Of a stretch of 64,000 bases of DNA, positions 25,379-35,300 are shown in pieces. The notes beneath the pieces were generated by a model. It saw nothing but the letters and a program-made list of their open reading frames with translations. It was not told where the DNA came from and ran no database searches. Within the stretch, counting starts at the first letter, position 1. Each line of letters begins with the position of its first letter. The DNA comes from an uncultured Eubacteriales bacterium (lineage in GTDB: Bacteria > Bacillota > Clostridia > Oscillospirales > CAG-272), in assembly GCA_934446065.1 (NCBI GenBank), contig CAKSDP010000008.1:1-64000 (forward strand), written 5' to 3'. Both the position numbers and the translations under genes were made by a program.

Positions 25379-26233
25379 TCAGGCACGGGCGCTTCGTTTT
25401 GCTGCGGTAAGCGTATTTTCAAGCAGCATCGTTATGGTCATAGGCCCTACCCCGCCGGGAACGGGGGTTATCATTGATGCGACCGGCTCCGCCGATGCGA
25501 AATCGACATCTCCGCAGAGCTTGCCGTCCGCGCGGCGGTTCATTCCGACGTCGATCACAACTGAGCCGGGCTTTATCATATCTCCCGTGATAAAATCGGC
25601 GCGGCCGATGGCTACGACAAGTATGTCGGCGCGTCTTGTGATCTCGGCAAGATTTTTAGTTTTCGAATGGCATACGCTCACCGTGCCGTTCGCGTGGAGC
25701 AGCAGCATTGCCTGCGGCTTGCCGACGATGTTGCTTCGTCCTACGACAACGCACTCCTTGCCGCAGACATCGACGCCCTCATGCTCGAGAAGCTTCATTA
25801 CCCCTGCGGGCGTACACGGCAGAAAATCGTAATCGCCGAGCATGATGCGACCGGTGTTCACGACGTGGAACGCATCAACGTCCTTCTCCGGCGGTATCGC
25901 GGCGATCACCGCCTGCTCGTCAAGTCCCGCCGGAAGAGGAAGCTGCACGAGTATTCCGTGGATCGCGTCGTCCTGCTTAAGCTCCTCAATCTTCGAGAGA
26001 AGCTCCGGCATTTTTGTATCTGCGGGCATCTCGATCACTTCCGAATGGAATCCCGCCTCGACGCACGCCTTCTTCTTGTTGCGGACGTACACCTTTGATG
26101 CCGGGTCTTCGCCGACGATAATTACCGCAAGTCCCGGAACAATACCGGTCTTCTCTGTAAACTCCGCCGCGCGCGCGCGAATATCCTCGCGCACCTCTGC
26201 GGCGATCTTTTTTCCGTCAATCAGTTTCGCCAT
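25379..26233 (-). CDS. folD: Methylenetetrahydrofolate dehydrogenase/cyclohydrolase
   Basis: A 284-residue bifunctional FolD interconverting 5,10-methylene-THF, methenyl-THF and 10-formyl-THF. Catalytic and cofactor motifs are present: YVRNKKKACVEAG (active-site Lys), VQLPLPAG, EKDVDAFHVVN, VVGRSNIVGKP (NADP binding) and TPVPGGVGPMT. The start at 26233 follows GGAGG by 8 bases; longer frames overlap lgt. Its first 17 bases overlap the lgt stop, so the pair is translationally coupled. Confidence 0.97.
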   Translation of the reverse strand: MAKLIDGKKIAAEVREDIRARAAEFTEKTGIVPGLAVIIVGEDPASKVYVRNKKKACVEAGFHSEVIEMPADTKMPELLSKIEELKQDDAIHGILVQLPLPAGLDEQAVIAAIPPEKDVDAFHVVNTGRIMLGDYDFLPCTPAGVMKLLEHEGVDVCGKECVVVGRSNIVGKPQAMLLLHANGTVSVCHSKTKNLAEITRRADILVVAIGRADFITGDMIKPGSVVIDVGMNRRADGKLCGDVDFASAEPVASMITPVPGGVGPMTITMLLENTLTAAKRSARA

Positions 26234-27218
26234 TGTTGTTTTCCTCCGAAGTTGATTCATCGCAGTCTGCGCCGTCATTCTCGTTCTTATCCGTCCGGTC
26301 CGCGCTCTCATCCGTATCGGTGAGAGGCGCAGGCTCCGTCTCGTTTACCGCCTCGATCGGCGCAAGCTTCATGCACGCGGGCGTGTGCTTCATGAAAACA
26401 AAGAACAGAACTGTTCCGACGACTAATGCGACGCCGCCGATAAGCTGTGACACGCGGACTTGCCCGATATAGAGGCTGTCGGTGCGCAGTCCCTCGATCA
26501 TAAAGCGTCCGAGCCCGTACCAAGCGGCATAGAACGCAAAGACCTGACCGTTGTATTTCTTCTTTTTATAGAATATCGCGACGAGTATGAAGCCTACGAG
26601 ATTCCACAACGACTCATACAGAAACGTCGGATGAACGAACTTTTCGCTCACGAACTCCCCGCCCTCGCTTGCAGCGGTGAGGATACCCATTCGCCACGGA
26701 AGCGCAGTTTCGCTGCCGTACGCTTCAATATTCACAAAGTTACCCCATCTGCCGATGATCTGACCGATCATGACGGCGGGAGCGGCTACGTCGAGCAGCA
26801 CGGGAAAACGGATGCGTTTGACACGGGCGCAGATATAAGCCGTAATTATACCGGCGATGATTCCGCCGTAGATCGCAAGTCCGCCGGCGCGCAGATTTAT
26901 CATTTTCAGGAATGAATCCCTAACGTTCTCAAAAAACGTTCCGCCCGTGACGATATAGCTCTCGTTTGAAAAAATAATATAGTACAGCCGTGCGCCGATA
27001 ATGCCGAATACGATACACAGTATCGTAACGTCATAGATATCGTCGTCGGTGATTCCCTCGAATTTTGCGCGGCTGCGCGCATAGAGGAATGCAAGTATCA
27101 TGCCGAGGGTTATGAGCACGCCATACCATTTTACGTCGATTCCGAATACAGTGAATGCGGTATCGTCAATGTGAAACGGGCTGATACCGAGTCCCGGGAA
27201 GGACAGATATTTTATCAT
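26217..27218 (-). CDS. lgt: Prolipoprotein diacylglyceryl transferase
   Basis: A 333-residue membrane enzyme that adds diacylglycerol to lipoprotein precursors. The Lgt signature GRWGNFVNIEAYG is at about residues 150-162, followed by the HPTFLYESLWN segment, and about seven membrane spans are visible. The family core ends near residue 285. The remaining roughly 45 residues form an acidic Glu/Asp/Asn-rich cytosolic tail that is not needed in typical Lgt. The start at 27218 has AAAGGAG 7 bases upstream. It lies 74 bp after yebC. Confidence 0.96.
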   Translation of the reverse strand: MIKYLSFPGLGISPFHIDDTAFTVFGIDVKWYGVLITLGMILAFLYARSRAKFEGITDDDIYDVTILCIVFGIIGARLYYIIFSNESYIVTGGTFFENVRDSFLKMINLRAGGLAIYGGIIAGIITAYICARVKRIRFPVLLDVAAPAVMIGQIIGRWGNFVNIEAYGSETALPWRMGILTAASEGGEFVSEKFVHPTFLYESLWNLVGFILVAIFYKKKKYNGQVFAFYAAWYGLGRFMIEGLRTDSLYIGQVRVSQLIGGVALVVGTVLFFVFMKHTPACMKLAPIEAVNETEPAPLTDTDESADRTDKNENDGADCDESTSEENNNGETD

Positions 27219-27292
27219 TGTGGCGCTCCTTTCGCACTTTAAGATACAGGGGATAGCGCACGATGGCACGCAATCCCCTGACGCAAATATTC

Positions 27293-28024
27293 TCAGTCGT
27301 CGCAGTTTTCCCAGTTGTGGTAGATCTCGGACACGTCGTCCGAATCCTCGAGGTGCTCGAGCATGAGAGTCATATTCTTGATATCATCCTCGGACTCGAG
27401 AGTCACATAAGTGGTAGGAATACGGTCGGTCTCAGCAGATTCGATCGCATATCCCGCGCCCTCGAGTACATCTCTCACGGCATCAAGATCTGACGTCTCG
27501 GTGTAGATGATGTACGCGTCATCATCGGAGGAGAAGTCTGCCGCACCGGCTTCGAGAGACGCCTCCATCAGCGTGTCCTCGTCGATCTTGTCGTCCTTGA
27601 GGACGGCGATAACGCCCTTTTCCTCGAACATATAGCTGACGCAGCCGCTCTGGCCGAGCTTTCCGCCGTATTTATCGAAATAGTGGCGCACGTCGGAAGC
27701 GGTACGATTGCGGTTGTCGGTTGCGGTCTCAACGATCACGGCGACGCCGGACGGACCGTAGCCCTCGTACACGATCTCCTCGTAGTCAACGGCATCGGCA
27801 CCGCTCGCCTTCTTGATGATGCGGTCGATGTTGTCGTTCGGGACATTGCTCGCCTTTGCCTTGGCGATGAGGTCGCGAAGCTTTCCGTTGACCGACGGAT
27901 CGGGACCTCCCTCGCGAACTGCGATTGATATTTCCTTACCGATCTTGGTGAACACCTTCGCCTTCTGAGCGTCGGTCTTTTCCTTTTTATGCTTAATATT
28001 ATTCCATTTGCTGTGTCCGGACAT
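27293..28024 (-). CDS. YebC/PmpR-family regulatory protein
   Basis: A 243-residue YebC-family protein with the diagnostic N-terminus SGHSKWNNIKHKK and the motif GYGPSGVAVIVE. Family members are described as transcriptional regulators, and recent work links some to translation of proline-rich stretches; the role here is not determinable. The start at 28024 has GGAGTG upstream. It lies 39 bp after argS in the prs-argS-yebC-lgt-folD run. Confidence 0.93.
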   Translation of the reverse strand: MSGHSKWNNIKHKKEKTDAQKAKVFTKIGKEISIAVREGGPDPSVNGKLRDLIAKAKASNVPNDNIDRIIKKASGADAVDYEEIVYEGYGPSGVAVIVETATDNRNRTASDVRHYFDKYGGKLGQSGCVSYMFEEKGVIAVLKDDKIDEDTLMEASLEAGAADFSSDDDAYIIYTETSDLDAVRDVLEGAGYAIESAETDRIPTTYVTLESEDDIKNMTLMLEHLEDSDDVSEIYHNWENCDD

Positions 28025-28063
28025 TGGTTTCACTCCATTCTGCCGCAAGTGCGGCGGGATTTA

Positions 28064-29779
28064 TCAGATTTTTCTCGGGGTTTTGATGCAGATGAGCGAC
28101 AGCGCGGTGTGCAGAACATTGCCCGTCACCTTTGTCAGACGGAGTCTGAGCGCCTTTTTGCTCTCGTCGTCCGCGTTATTGATCGGGCAGTTATGGTAGA
28201 AGCGGTTGAACGCGGTCGCAAGCTCGATTATATAACGGGTGATGACAGACGGCTCGAGGTCTTCCTTTGCCTGAAGCACACGCTCGGGGAACTTGGCGAC
28301 GGTCTTGAGAAGCTCCGCCTCCTCGGCTGCGGAAAGTCCGCTTACCGGCACATCGGGGATATCGCCTGCGCGATCAAGAATACTGCACGTTCTTGCGTAG
28401 GTATACTGAGCGTAGGGCCCTGTCGCTCCCTCAAAGCTGAGCGCGTTCTCCATCACGAAGTTTATATCCTTGATACGCGAATTGTAGAGGTAGTGGAACA
28501 CGACCGCTCCGACGCCGACTGCCTCGGCAACGGAATCACGGTCGGCGAGATCGGGATTCTTCTCCTCGATCACGCGATTTACCTTGTCTATCGCCTGACG
28601 GAAAAGATCGCGGAGCAGGATGACGTTGCCGGTACGTGTGGCAAGCTTTTCGCCGTCGATGCTCACCGTACCGTAAGGAACATGCACAAGGCGGTCGTAC
28701 CAATCGTAGCCCATAAGCTCGACAACCTTGAACCACTGCGAGAAATGGAGACTCTGCCCTGCCGATGTCACATAGATGCAGCGGTCGAAGTGATACGTAT
28801 TGTAACGGTATACTGCCGCAGCGATATCTCTTGTGGGATAAAGCGTAGAGCCGTCCTTCTTCAGGATCAGGCACGGCGGCATATTGTACTCTGACAGATC
28901 GACGATCGAAGCGCCGTCGTCAAGCTTCAGAAGATTCTTTTCGCGGAGGATCTCGATCTGCGCGGGCATTTTGTCGGTGTAGAAGCTCTCGCCCTTATTG
29001 CTGTCGAATGTGATTCCGAGCTGCTTGAACGTTACATCGTACTCCGCAAGGCTGATCTCGATGAACCATTTCCAAAGACGGATGTTCTCGGGATCGTGCT
29101 CCTCGAGCTTTTTGAACTCGGCGCGCGCCTCATCGTTAAGCGCGGGATCCTTCTCAGCTTCGCTGTGGAAACGGACGTACAGGGCGACAAGCTCATCGAC
29201 GCCGCGCTCCTTTACCTCTTCCTCGGAGCCCCAGCGGCGGAAAGCACAGATCAGCTTACCGAACTGCGTGCCCCAATCGCCGAGGTGATTGATGCCTACG
29301 CAGTCATAGCCGCAGAACTGGTGGATCAGCTTCAGCGAATGACCGATGACGGTCGTGCCGAGGTGTCCGATGTGGAACGGCTTTGCGATATTCGGAGACG
29401 CATAGTCGAGAACGACGGTCTTGCCATGGCCGAAATCGAACGAGCCATAGCGCTCGCCCTTCTCCTCCGCCTCAGCGAGAACGGAGTTTATAAGATACGC
29501 GTCCGCTGCGCGGATATTGAGGTATCCGCCGGCGACCGAAACGGTGAAAAGGTCGTCGTTTCCCGAAAGTTCTGCGGCAAGGGTTTCCGCGATCTTCGGG
29601 GGCGCCGAACGGAGCGTCTTGGACAGCTTGAAGCACGGGAGGGCGACGTCACCCATTGTGCTGTCGGGCGGGTACTCGAGCATTCCCGCAAGTGTCGCGG
29701 CATCAAGCCCCGATCCGGGAAATGCACTCTCTGCCGCAGCGGCGAGTTTTTCAGATATCTTATTCTTAAAATCAATCAT
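28064..29779 (-). CDS. argS: Arginyl-tRNA synthetase
   Basis: A 571-residue class I synthetase charging tRNA-Arg. The HIGH signature is in NIAKPFHIGHLG (about residues 130-141), with DWGTQFGKL following. A KMSK-equivalent loop reads DGEKLATRTGN. The C-terminal anticodon-binding DALR domain spans about 455-571. The length is typical. It is 45 bp downstream of prs and 39 bp upstream of yebC. Confidence 0.98.
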   Translation of the reverse strand: MIDFKNKISEKLAAAAESAFPGSGLDAATLAGMLEYPPDSTMGDVALPCFKLSKTLRSAPPKIAETLAAELSGNDDLFTVSVAGGYLNIRAADAYLINSVLAEAEEKGERYGSFDFGHGKTVVLDYASPNIAKPFHIGHLGTTVIGHSLKLIHQFCGYDCVGINHLGDWGTQFGKLICAFRRWGSEEEVKERGVDELVALYVRFHSEAEKDPALNDEARAEFKKLEEHDPENIRLWKWFIEISLAEYDVTFKQLGITFDSNKGESFYTDKMPAQIEILREKNLLKLDDGASIVDLSEYNMPPCLILKKDGSTLYPTRDIAAAVYRYNTYHFDRCIYVTSAGQSLHFSQWFKVVELMGYDWYDRLVHVPYGTVSIDGEKLATRTGNVILLRDLFRQAIDKVNRVIEEKNPDLADRDSVAEAVGVGAVVFHYLYNSRIKDINFVMENALSFEGATGPYAQYTYARTCSILDRAGDIPDVPVSGLSAAEEAELLKTVAKFPERVLQAKEDLEPSVITRYIIELATAFNRFYHNCPINNADDESKKALRLRLTKVTGNVLHTALSLICIKTPRKI

Positions 29780-29824
29780 ATATTCTGTAAAGCCGCGTTG
29801 CCTGCGGCACTCCCGTATAATATA

Positions 29825-30961
29825 TTACTTACCCGACTCGGCGAGTCTTGCGAGATGACGGTTCTGTCTGTCGAGCAGGTTGTGGATGCGGGTGACGGGG
29901 TTGAGAAGCTCGCTGATCGTAGCGTCTCTGTGGAGCGTATCAATAATGTACGCGACGTACTTGCACATATTGACCTCCACATACCACTCGCGGGAAAGAA
30001 GCTCCGGCGTGCGGTAGATGAGGTTGGTGGTGAACACCTTATCGAATATGCCGTCGGCATATGCTTTGTCAAACACGTCAAGTCCGTTGCAGAACAGTCC
30101 GAACGTCTCAAAGAGAAAGATGCGGCGGGCGCCCTTCTGCTTGAGCTGGACAGATACGTCGATGATCGAATCGCCGGAGGAAATCATATCGTCCACGACG
30201 ATGACGTCCTTGCCGCTGATGTCCTTACCGAGGTACTCATGTGCCTCGATGGGGTTCTTACCGTCGATGATAACGGAATAGTTACGTCTCTTGTAGAACA
30301 TACCGAGATCGATCCCGAGGACGGACGCGTAGTACATACAACGCGACATTGCACCCTCATCGGGGGAGACTATCATAATATCATCGTGAGAAAGCGAGAT
30401 ATCGGGGTATGTACGGACAAGCGCCTTGATCATCTGATATGTGGGGCGCACGTTGTCAAATCCGCCGAGCGGGATCGCGTTCTGCACGCGGGAGTCGTGT
30501 GCGTCGAACGTAATGATGTTGGAAACGCCCATATGGATCAGTTCCTGAAGAGCCATCGCACAGTCGAGCGACTCTCTTGCGGTACGGCGGTGCTGTCTGC
30601 CCTCATAGAGCATCGGCATGATGACGGTGATACGCTTTGCTTTACCGCCGACAGCGGCGATAACGCGCTTGAGATCCTGGAAATGGTCGTCCGGGCTCAT
30701 CGGCACCTCCATGCCGTGCATCTTATACTTCACTCCGTGGTTGAAGCAGTCGGACACGATATAGAGGTCGTGACCGCGCATGGATTCGTGAAGGAGAGCC
30801 TTTGCCTCGCCGGATCCGAATCTGGGGCAATCGACCTTGGATATATAGGTCTTGACACCCTCGCCCAGTCCCTCGGTAAGATACGCATCAACCTGATCTA
30901 CGAAATCCTCGCAGCCGCGCATTCCGATGATCATAAGCTCGCCGTTCAAATTCTCATTCAT
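29825..30961 (-). CDS. prs: Ribose-phosphate pyrophosphokinase (PRPP synthase)
   Basis: A 378-residue PRPP synthase, longer than the classical form of about 315 residues, as in a long-type subfamily found in Clostridia. It has a phosphoribosyltransferase-type PRPP loop VIVVDDMISSGDSI and an N-terminal segment with GSGEAKALLHESMRGHDLY. The start at 30961 follows AAAGGA by about 10 bases. It supplies PRPP for nucleotide synthesis. It leads the run to argS. Some divergence in the N-terminal catalytic flexible loop means the call rests on the overall pattern. Confidence 0.88.
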   Translation of the reverse strand: MNENLNGELMIIGMRGCEDFVDQVDAYLTEGLGEGVKTYISKVDCPRFGSGEAKALLHESMRGHDLYIVSDCFNHGVKYKMHGMEVPMSPDDHFQDLKRVIAAVGGKAKRITVIMPMLYEGRQHRRTARESLDCAMALQELIHMGVSNIITFDAHDSRVQNAIPLGGFDNVRPTYQMIKALVRTYPDISLSHDDIMIVSPDEGAMSRCMYYASVLGIDLGMFYKRRNYSVIIDGKNPIEAHEYLGKDISGKDVIVVDDMISSGDSIIDVSVQLKQKGARRIFLFETFGLFCNGLDVFDKAYADGIFDKVFTTNLIYRTPELLSREWYVEVNMCKYVAYIIDTLHRDATISELLNPVTRIHNLLDRQNRHLARLAESGK

Positions 30962-31004
30962 ACAAGAGATTCCTTTCATTTGTGGAAAAATATTTGGTAA
31001 ATGG

Positions 31005-31029
31005 AAAAAAGCCTGTCGCAGGCAGGCTT
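31005..31029 (-). terminator. Terminator of the SIS-domain gene
   Basis: The stem AAGCCTG/CAGGCTT with a 7-base loop is followed on the minus strand by T6, lying 13 bp after the SIS gene stop. Confidence 0.85.
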
Positions 31030-31041
31030 CCCCCTAATAAT

Positions 31042-32082
31042 TTATTTGGTTATAGTTACCTTATTGATAACGCCGGCAACATCGGGATCGATGCCGCGGA
31101 CAATGGTCATCTTGCAGGCAAGGAGCTGGAAGAACATGACCTGCATGAATACGGATGTAAGCTCGCTTCCGGTGTTCGGGAGAACGACATTTGTGCAGCC
31201 GTCAAATTTGACCGATGCATCGTCGGTGAGGACCACGATATCAGCCGAAACTCCGTGAAGCTTGCGGATGATCTCGGCGCAGTCGTCGATGACCTTGCCG
31301 TTAGGAGCAAGGACGAACACGAGGTCGCCGTCGTGGATCTGCGCGATCGGACCGTGATGGAAGTCGGAGATCGGATAGCCTTTCATCTTGAGCTTGTTGG
31401 TCTCAAGCATCTTGAGCGCGCCCTCAAGGGCGATCGGGTACGAAACGCCGCGTCCGAGTATGGTCGCGCCGGTGATATTCTGATATTTCTCTGCTAGAGC
31501 CTCGATGGTGTCGGGCATCTCGGTGAGGAACTTGTCCGCACAGTTATGAAGGTTTGCAAGCTCTGCTGCAAACTTCTCGCATCCGCACCACTTTGAAGCA
31601 AGAGCGGCAAGGAGATACATCTGAGAGGTAAAGGTCTTGGTTGCGGCGATACTTACCTCGTCGCCTGCGCCGCAGAAGAGGTGGTACTCGGCGCACTGAG
31701 AAAGAGGAGAGCCTTCGGCGTTTGTGAGCGCAACGGTGATAGCGCCGTCAGCCTTTGCAGACTTGATGACCTCGATCACATCCTCAGCCTTACCGGACTG
31801 AGATACGCCGATAACGAGATTCCCGGAAAGGTCAACGTGCGCGCCGTACTTCGTGAATACGGACGGAGTACCGAGCGTACAGGGAATTCCGCAAAGGATA
31901 CCGAAGATGTACTGCGCATAGATACAAGCGTGATCGGAGGTTCCGCGTGCTGCGAAATAGATATTCTTAAAGCCTGCTGCCTTTGCCGCGCTGACTATGC
32001 TCTCGAGAACGGCGTCATTTTTCTTGCCGATCTCGGCGAGAACGGACGGCTGTTCCCTGATCTCTTTTTCAAGATTTATCAT
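31042..32082 (-). CDS. SIS-domain sugar isomerase/deaminase (GlmS C-terminal-like)
   Basis: A 346-residue protein with two SIS domains and no glutamine amidotransferase domain. It resembles the isomerase half of GlmS or the FrlB/AgaS-type sugar-phosphate deaminases. Visible motifs are FAARGTSDHACIYAQYIF, VIGVSQSGKAEDVIEVI and EVSIAATKTFTSQ; a GlmS-like ETNKLKMKGYPISDFHHGP runs in the second domain. The start at 32082 gives the conserved N-terminus but has only a weak ribosome site. It stands alone between its own promoter and a terminator. The substrate (glucosamine-6-P versus another amino-sugar or fructosyl-amine phosphate) cannot be decided. Confidence 0.87.
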   Translation of the reverse strand: MINLEKEIREQPSVLAEIGKKNDAVLESIVSAAKAAGFKNIYFAARGTSDHACIYAQYIFGILCGIPCTLGTPSVFTKYGAHVDLSGNLVIGVSQSGKAEDVIEVIKSAKADGAITVALTNAEGSPLSQCAEYHLFCGAGDEVSIAATKTFTSQMYLLAALASKWCGCEKFAAELANLHNCADKFLTEMPDTIEALAEKYQNITGATILGRGVSYPIALEGALKMLETNKLKMKGYPISDFHHGPIAQIHDGDLVFVLAPNGKVIDDCAEIIRKLHGVSADIVVLTDDASVKFDGCTNVVLPNTGSELTSVFMQVMFFQLLACKMTIVRGIDPDVAGVINKVTITK

Positions 32083-32150
32083 AATGATGTTACCATGCCT
32101 TTCATATATCAATTGACGCGGTTTTCGCCGCGCAGTTTCCACACATATTT

Positions 32151-32179
32151 ATTATATAACACTATTAAAGAAAAATCAA
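32151..32179 (-). promoter_or_regulatory. Promoter of the SIS-domain gene
   Basis: On the minus strand, TTGATT (32179-32174), a 17-base spacer and TATAAT (32156-32151). Confidence 0.82.
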
Positions 32180-32276
32180 GAATATTTTAGCACAAATACA
32201 TTCTTTCGCGCACGTCATTTTTACAGCGGCTTCACGAGCAAGCGCCGTGCCGCGCACGAATGATCTCCCCTGACGC

Positions 32277-32310
32277 AAAAAGCGCAGGATGCTCTCCTGC
32301 GCTTTTGTTT
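32277..32310. terminator. Second terminator downstream of nifJ
   Basis: The stem AAAAGCGCAGGA/TCCTGCGCTTTT with a 5-base loop is A- and T-flanked on both strands, forming a strong bidirectional terminator. Confidence 0.88.
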
Positions 32311-32323
32311 CTATCAGGTTATG

Positions 32324-32366
32324 AAAAAGGCACGTGGAGATCCATCTTTACAGACGGATCTCCACG
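32324..32366 (-). terminator. First terminator downstream of nifJ
   Basis: The stem CGTGGAGATCC/GGATCTCCACG with a 12-base loop is followed on the minus strand by a TTTTT run (32328-32324), beginning 27 bp after the nifJ stop. Confidence 0.88.
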
Positions 32367-32392
32367 CGGAAATATTAACGTTTATCCCGCAA

Positions 32393-35300
32393 TTATTCGT
32401 AGAGCTTGCCGATCTTGGTAAGTCTCTCGTACTTAGCCTTTGCGTTCTCAGCAGCCTCGTTGAAGAGCTTCTCTGCTCTCTCGGGGAACTTCTGAGCAAG
32501 GCGGCTGTAACGGGTCTCACTCTTGATGAAGTCGATGTAGCTTGCGGTAGGTGCCTTGGAGTCGAGGGTGAACGGGTTCTTGCCCTCGTTTCTTGCTGCC
32601 GGATTGAATCTGAACAGCTGCCAGTAGCCTGCCTCAACTGCCTTCTTCATCTCGGACTGGCAGTTGGTCATACCACCCTTGACACCGTGCATCTCGCAGG
32701 GTGCGTAACCGATAACGATAGACGGTCCCGGATAAGCCTCAGCCTCGGTGAGAGCCTTGATCGTCTGGTTCATATCAGCGCCCATTGCGATCTGTGCAAC
32801 GTATACGTAGCCGTAGGACATTGCGATCTCGGCGAGGTTCTTTTTACCGATAGCCTTGCCTGCTGCGGCAAACTGTGCAACCTGACCGAGTTGAGATGCC
32901 TTGGAAGCCTGTCCGCCGGTGTTGGAGTAAACCTCGGTATCGAATACCATGATGTTTACGTTCTTACCGGATGCGATGACGTGGTCGAGTCCGCCGAAGC
33001 CGATATCGTATGCCCATCCGTCGCCGCCGAAGATCCAAACGGACTTCTTCGTCAGGTAATCCTTGCCCTCGATGATCTCGCGCTCTGCGGGAACAGTCTC
33101 ACAGGTTCCGCGTGCAACATCCTCGGACAGCATCTTGATCATGTGTGCGCAAGCGGCCTCATTTGCCTTTGCGTCGTCGAGAGTATTGAGGTATCCCTCG
33201 AGGCAGCCGGTCCACTCCTCGGTAACGTTCATTTCCTTATAACGAACGAGGAGGTCGCGTACCTTCTGGATATATCTGTTTCTCAGAGTCTCCTGACCGA
33301 GATACATACCGAGACCGTGCTCGGCGTTGTCCTCGAACAGGGAGTTTGCCCATGCGGGTCCGTGTCCGGAATCCTTATTTACGGTGTAAGGAGTAGAGGG
33401 AGCGGAGCCACCCCAGATGGAGGAGCATCCGGTTGCGTTGGAGATGTACATTCTCTCGCCGAAGAGCTGAGTGATCAGTCTTGCGTAAGAGGTCTCTGCA
33501 CAACCTGCGCAGGAGCCGGAGAACTCAAGCAGCGGCTGGTTGAACTGGCTTCCCTTTACGGTGTTCTCAGCGAACGGAGTAGGCTTCTTCGAGATGTTCG
33601 CAACAGCGTAGTCGAATGCAGCCTGCTGATCCTTCTGAGATTCCTGCGGAACCATCTTGATAGCTCTCTTCTCGGGCTTGGTCGGGCAGACGTTTACGCA
33701 AAGTCCGCAGCCCATGCAGTCGAGGGGGCTTATTGCCATGGTGAACTTGTACTCATCGCAGCCCTTACCGATCATCTTCGGAGCGAACTTCGTAGATGCC
33801 GGTGCGGCAGCAGCCTCATCCGCAGTCATTGCGAACGGACGGATGGTAGCATGAGGACATACATAAGAACACTGGTTACACTGGATACAGTTCTCGGGGA
33901 TCCACTCGGGAACGTCAACTGCAACGCCGCGCTTCTCGTATGCAGCAGCGCCCTGCGGATATGTACCGTCTGCTCTGTCTGCGAATACGGATACGGGCAG
34001 GCTGTCGCCGTCCATCTTGGTTACGGGGAAGACGATATCGTTTACAAACTTGACGAGGTCGGCTCTCTTGCCCTCTGCTACGGGAGCAGCGGTGTCACCG
34101 GGAGCGGTCTTCCATGCCTCGGGAACGTCGATCTTCACGATCGCGTCAACGCCGGCGTCGATAGCCTTGTAGTTCATCTCAACTACGGCTTCGCCCTTCT
34201 TGAGGTAGGACTTCTTCGCCATGTACTTCATGTAGTCGACAGCCTCTGCGATAGGCATGATGTTTGCAAGTGCAAAGAATGCGGACTGCAGAATGGTGTT
34301 GGTGCGCTTGCCCATACCGATCTCACGAGCCTTGTCGATCGCGTTAACGGTGTAGAACTTGATATCGTTGTTTGCGATATAGCGCTTGATCTCTGCGGGG
34401 AGGTGAGTGTCAAGCTCCTCGGGAGTCCACTGGCAGTTCAGAAGGAACGTGCCGCCCGGCTTTACGTCGTTTACGATCTTGTAGCCCTTCAGCATATAGG
34501 AAGGATTGTGGCACGCAACGAAGTCAGCCTTGGTGATGTAGTAGCTGCTCTTGATCGGAGAATCGCCGAATCTCAGGTGAGAAATGGTGATACCGCCGGT
34601 CTTCTTCGAGTCATACTGGAAGTATGCCTGAATGAACTTATCGGTATGGTCACCGATAATCTTGATGGAGTTCTTGTTTGCACCGACAGTACCGTCGCCG
34701 CCGAGACCCCAGAACTTGCAGGAGATAGTGCCCTTTGCGCTGGTATCGGGAGCGGGCTTCTCCTCGAGGGACAGACCGGTAACATCATCGACGATGCCGA
34801 TGGTGAAGCCGTTCTTCGGAGCGTCAGCCTTGAGGTTCTCGTATACTGCAAAGATGCTCTGCGGAGGAGTATCCTTGGAGCCGAGTCCGTAACGACCGCC
34901 GTATACGGGAGTGGTAATGCCGTGGGATGCGAGAGCCGTAACAACATCGAGGTAGAGCGGCTCGCCGAGGGAGCCGGGCTCCTTCGTGCGGTCGAGAACC
35001 GCGATCTTCTTTACAGTCTCGGGGATAGCTGCGATGAGCTTGTCAGCGCAGAACGGACGGTACAGACGGACCTTGATAAGTCCGACCTTCTCGCCTGCTG
35101 CATTCATGTAGTCGATAACTTCCTCGGCAACGTCGCAGACAGAACCCATAGCAATGATAACTCTGTCGGCATCGGGTGCGCCGTAGTAGTTGAAGAGGCT
35201 GTAATTCGTGCCGATCTTTGCGTTGACCTGATTCATGTAATCCTCAACGATCGCCGGCAGTGCATCGTAGTACTTGTTGCAAGCCTCTCTGTGCTGGAAG

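Noticed and set aside
29096..31000. A 634-codon plus-strand frame opposite argS and prs
   Set aside because: It spans two confidently identified genes on the other strand and has no recognisable domain.
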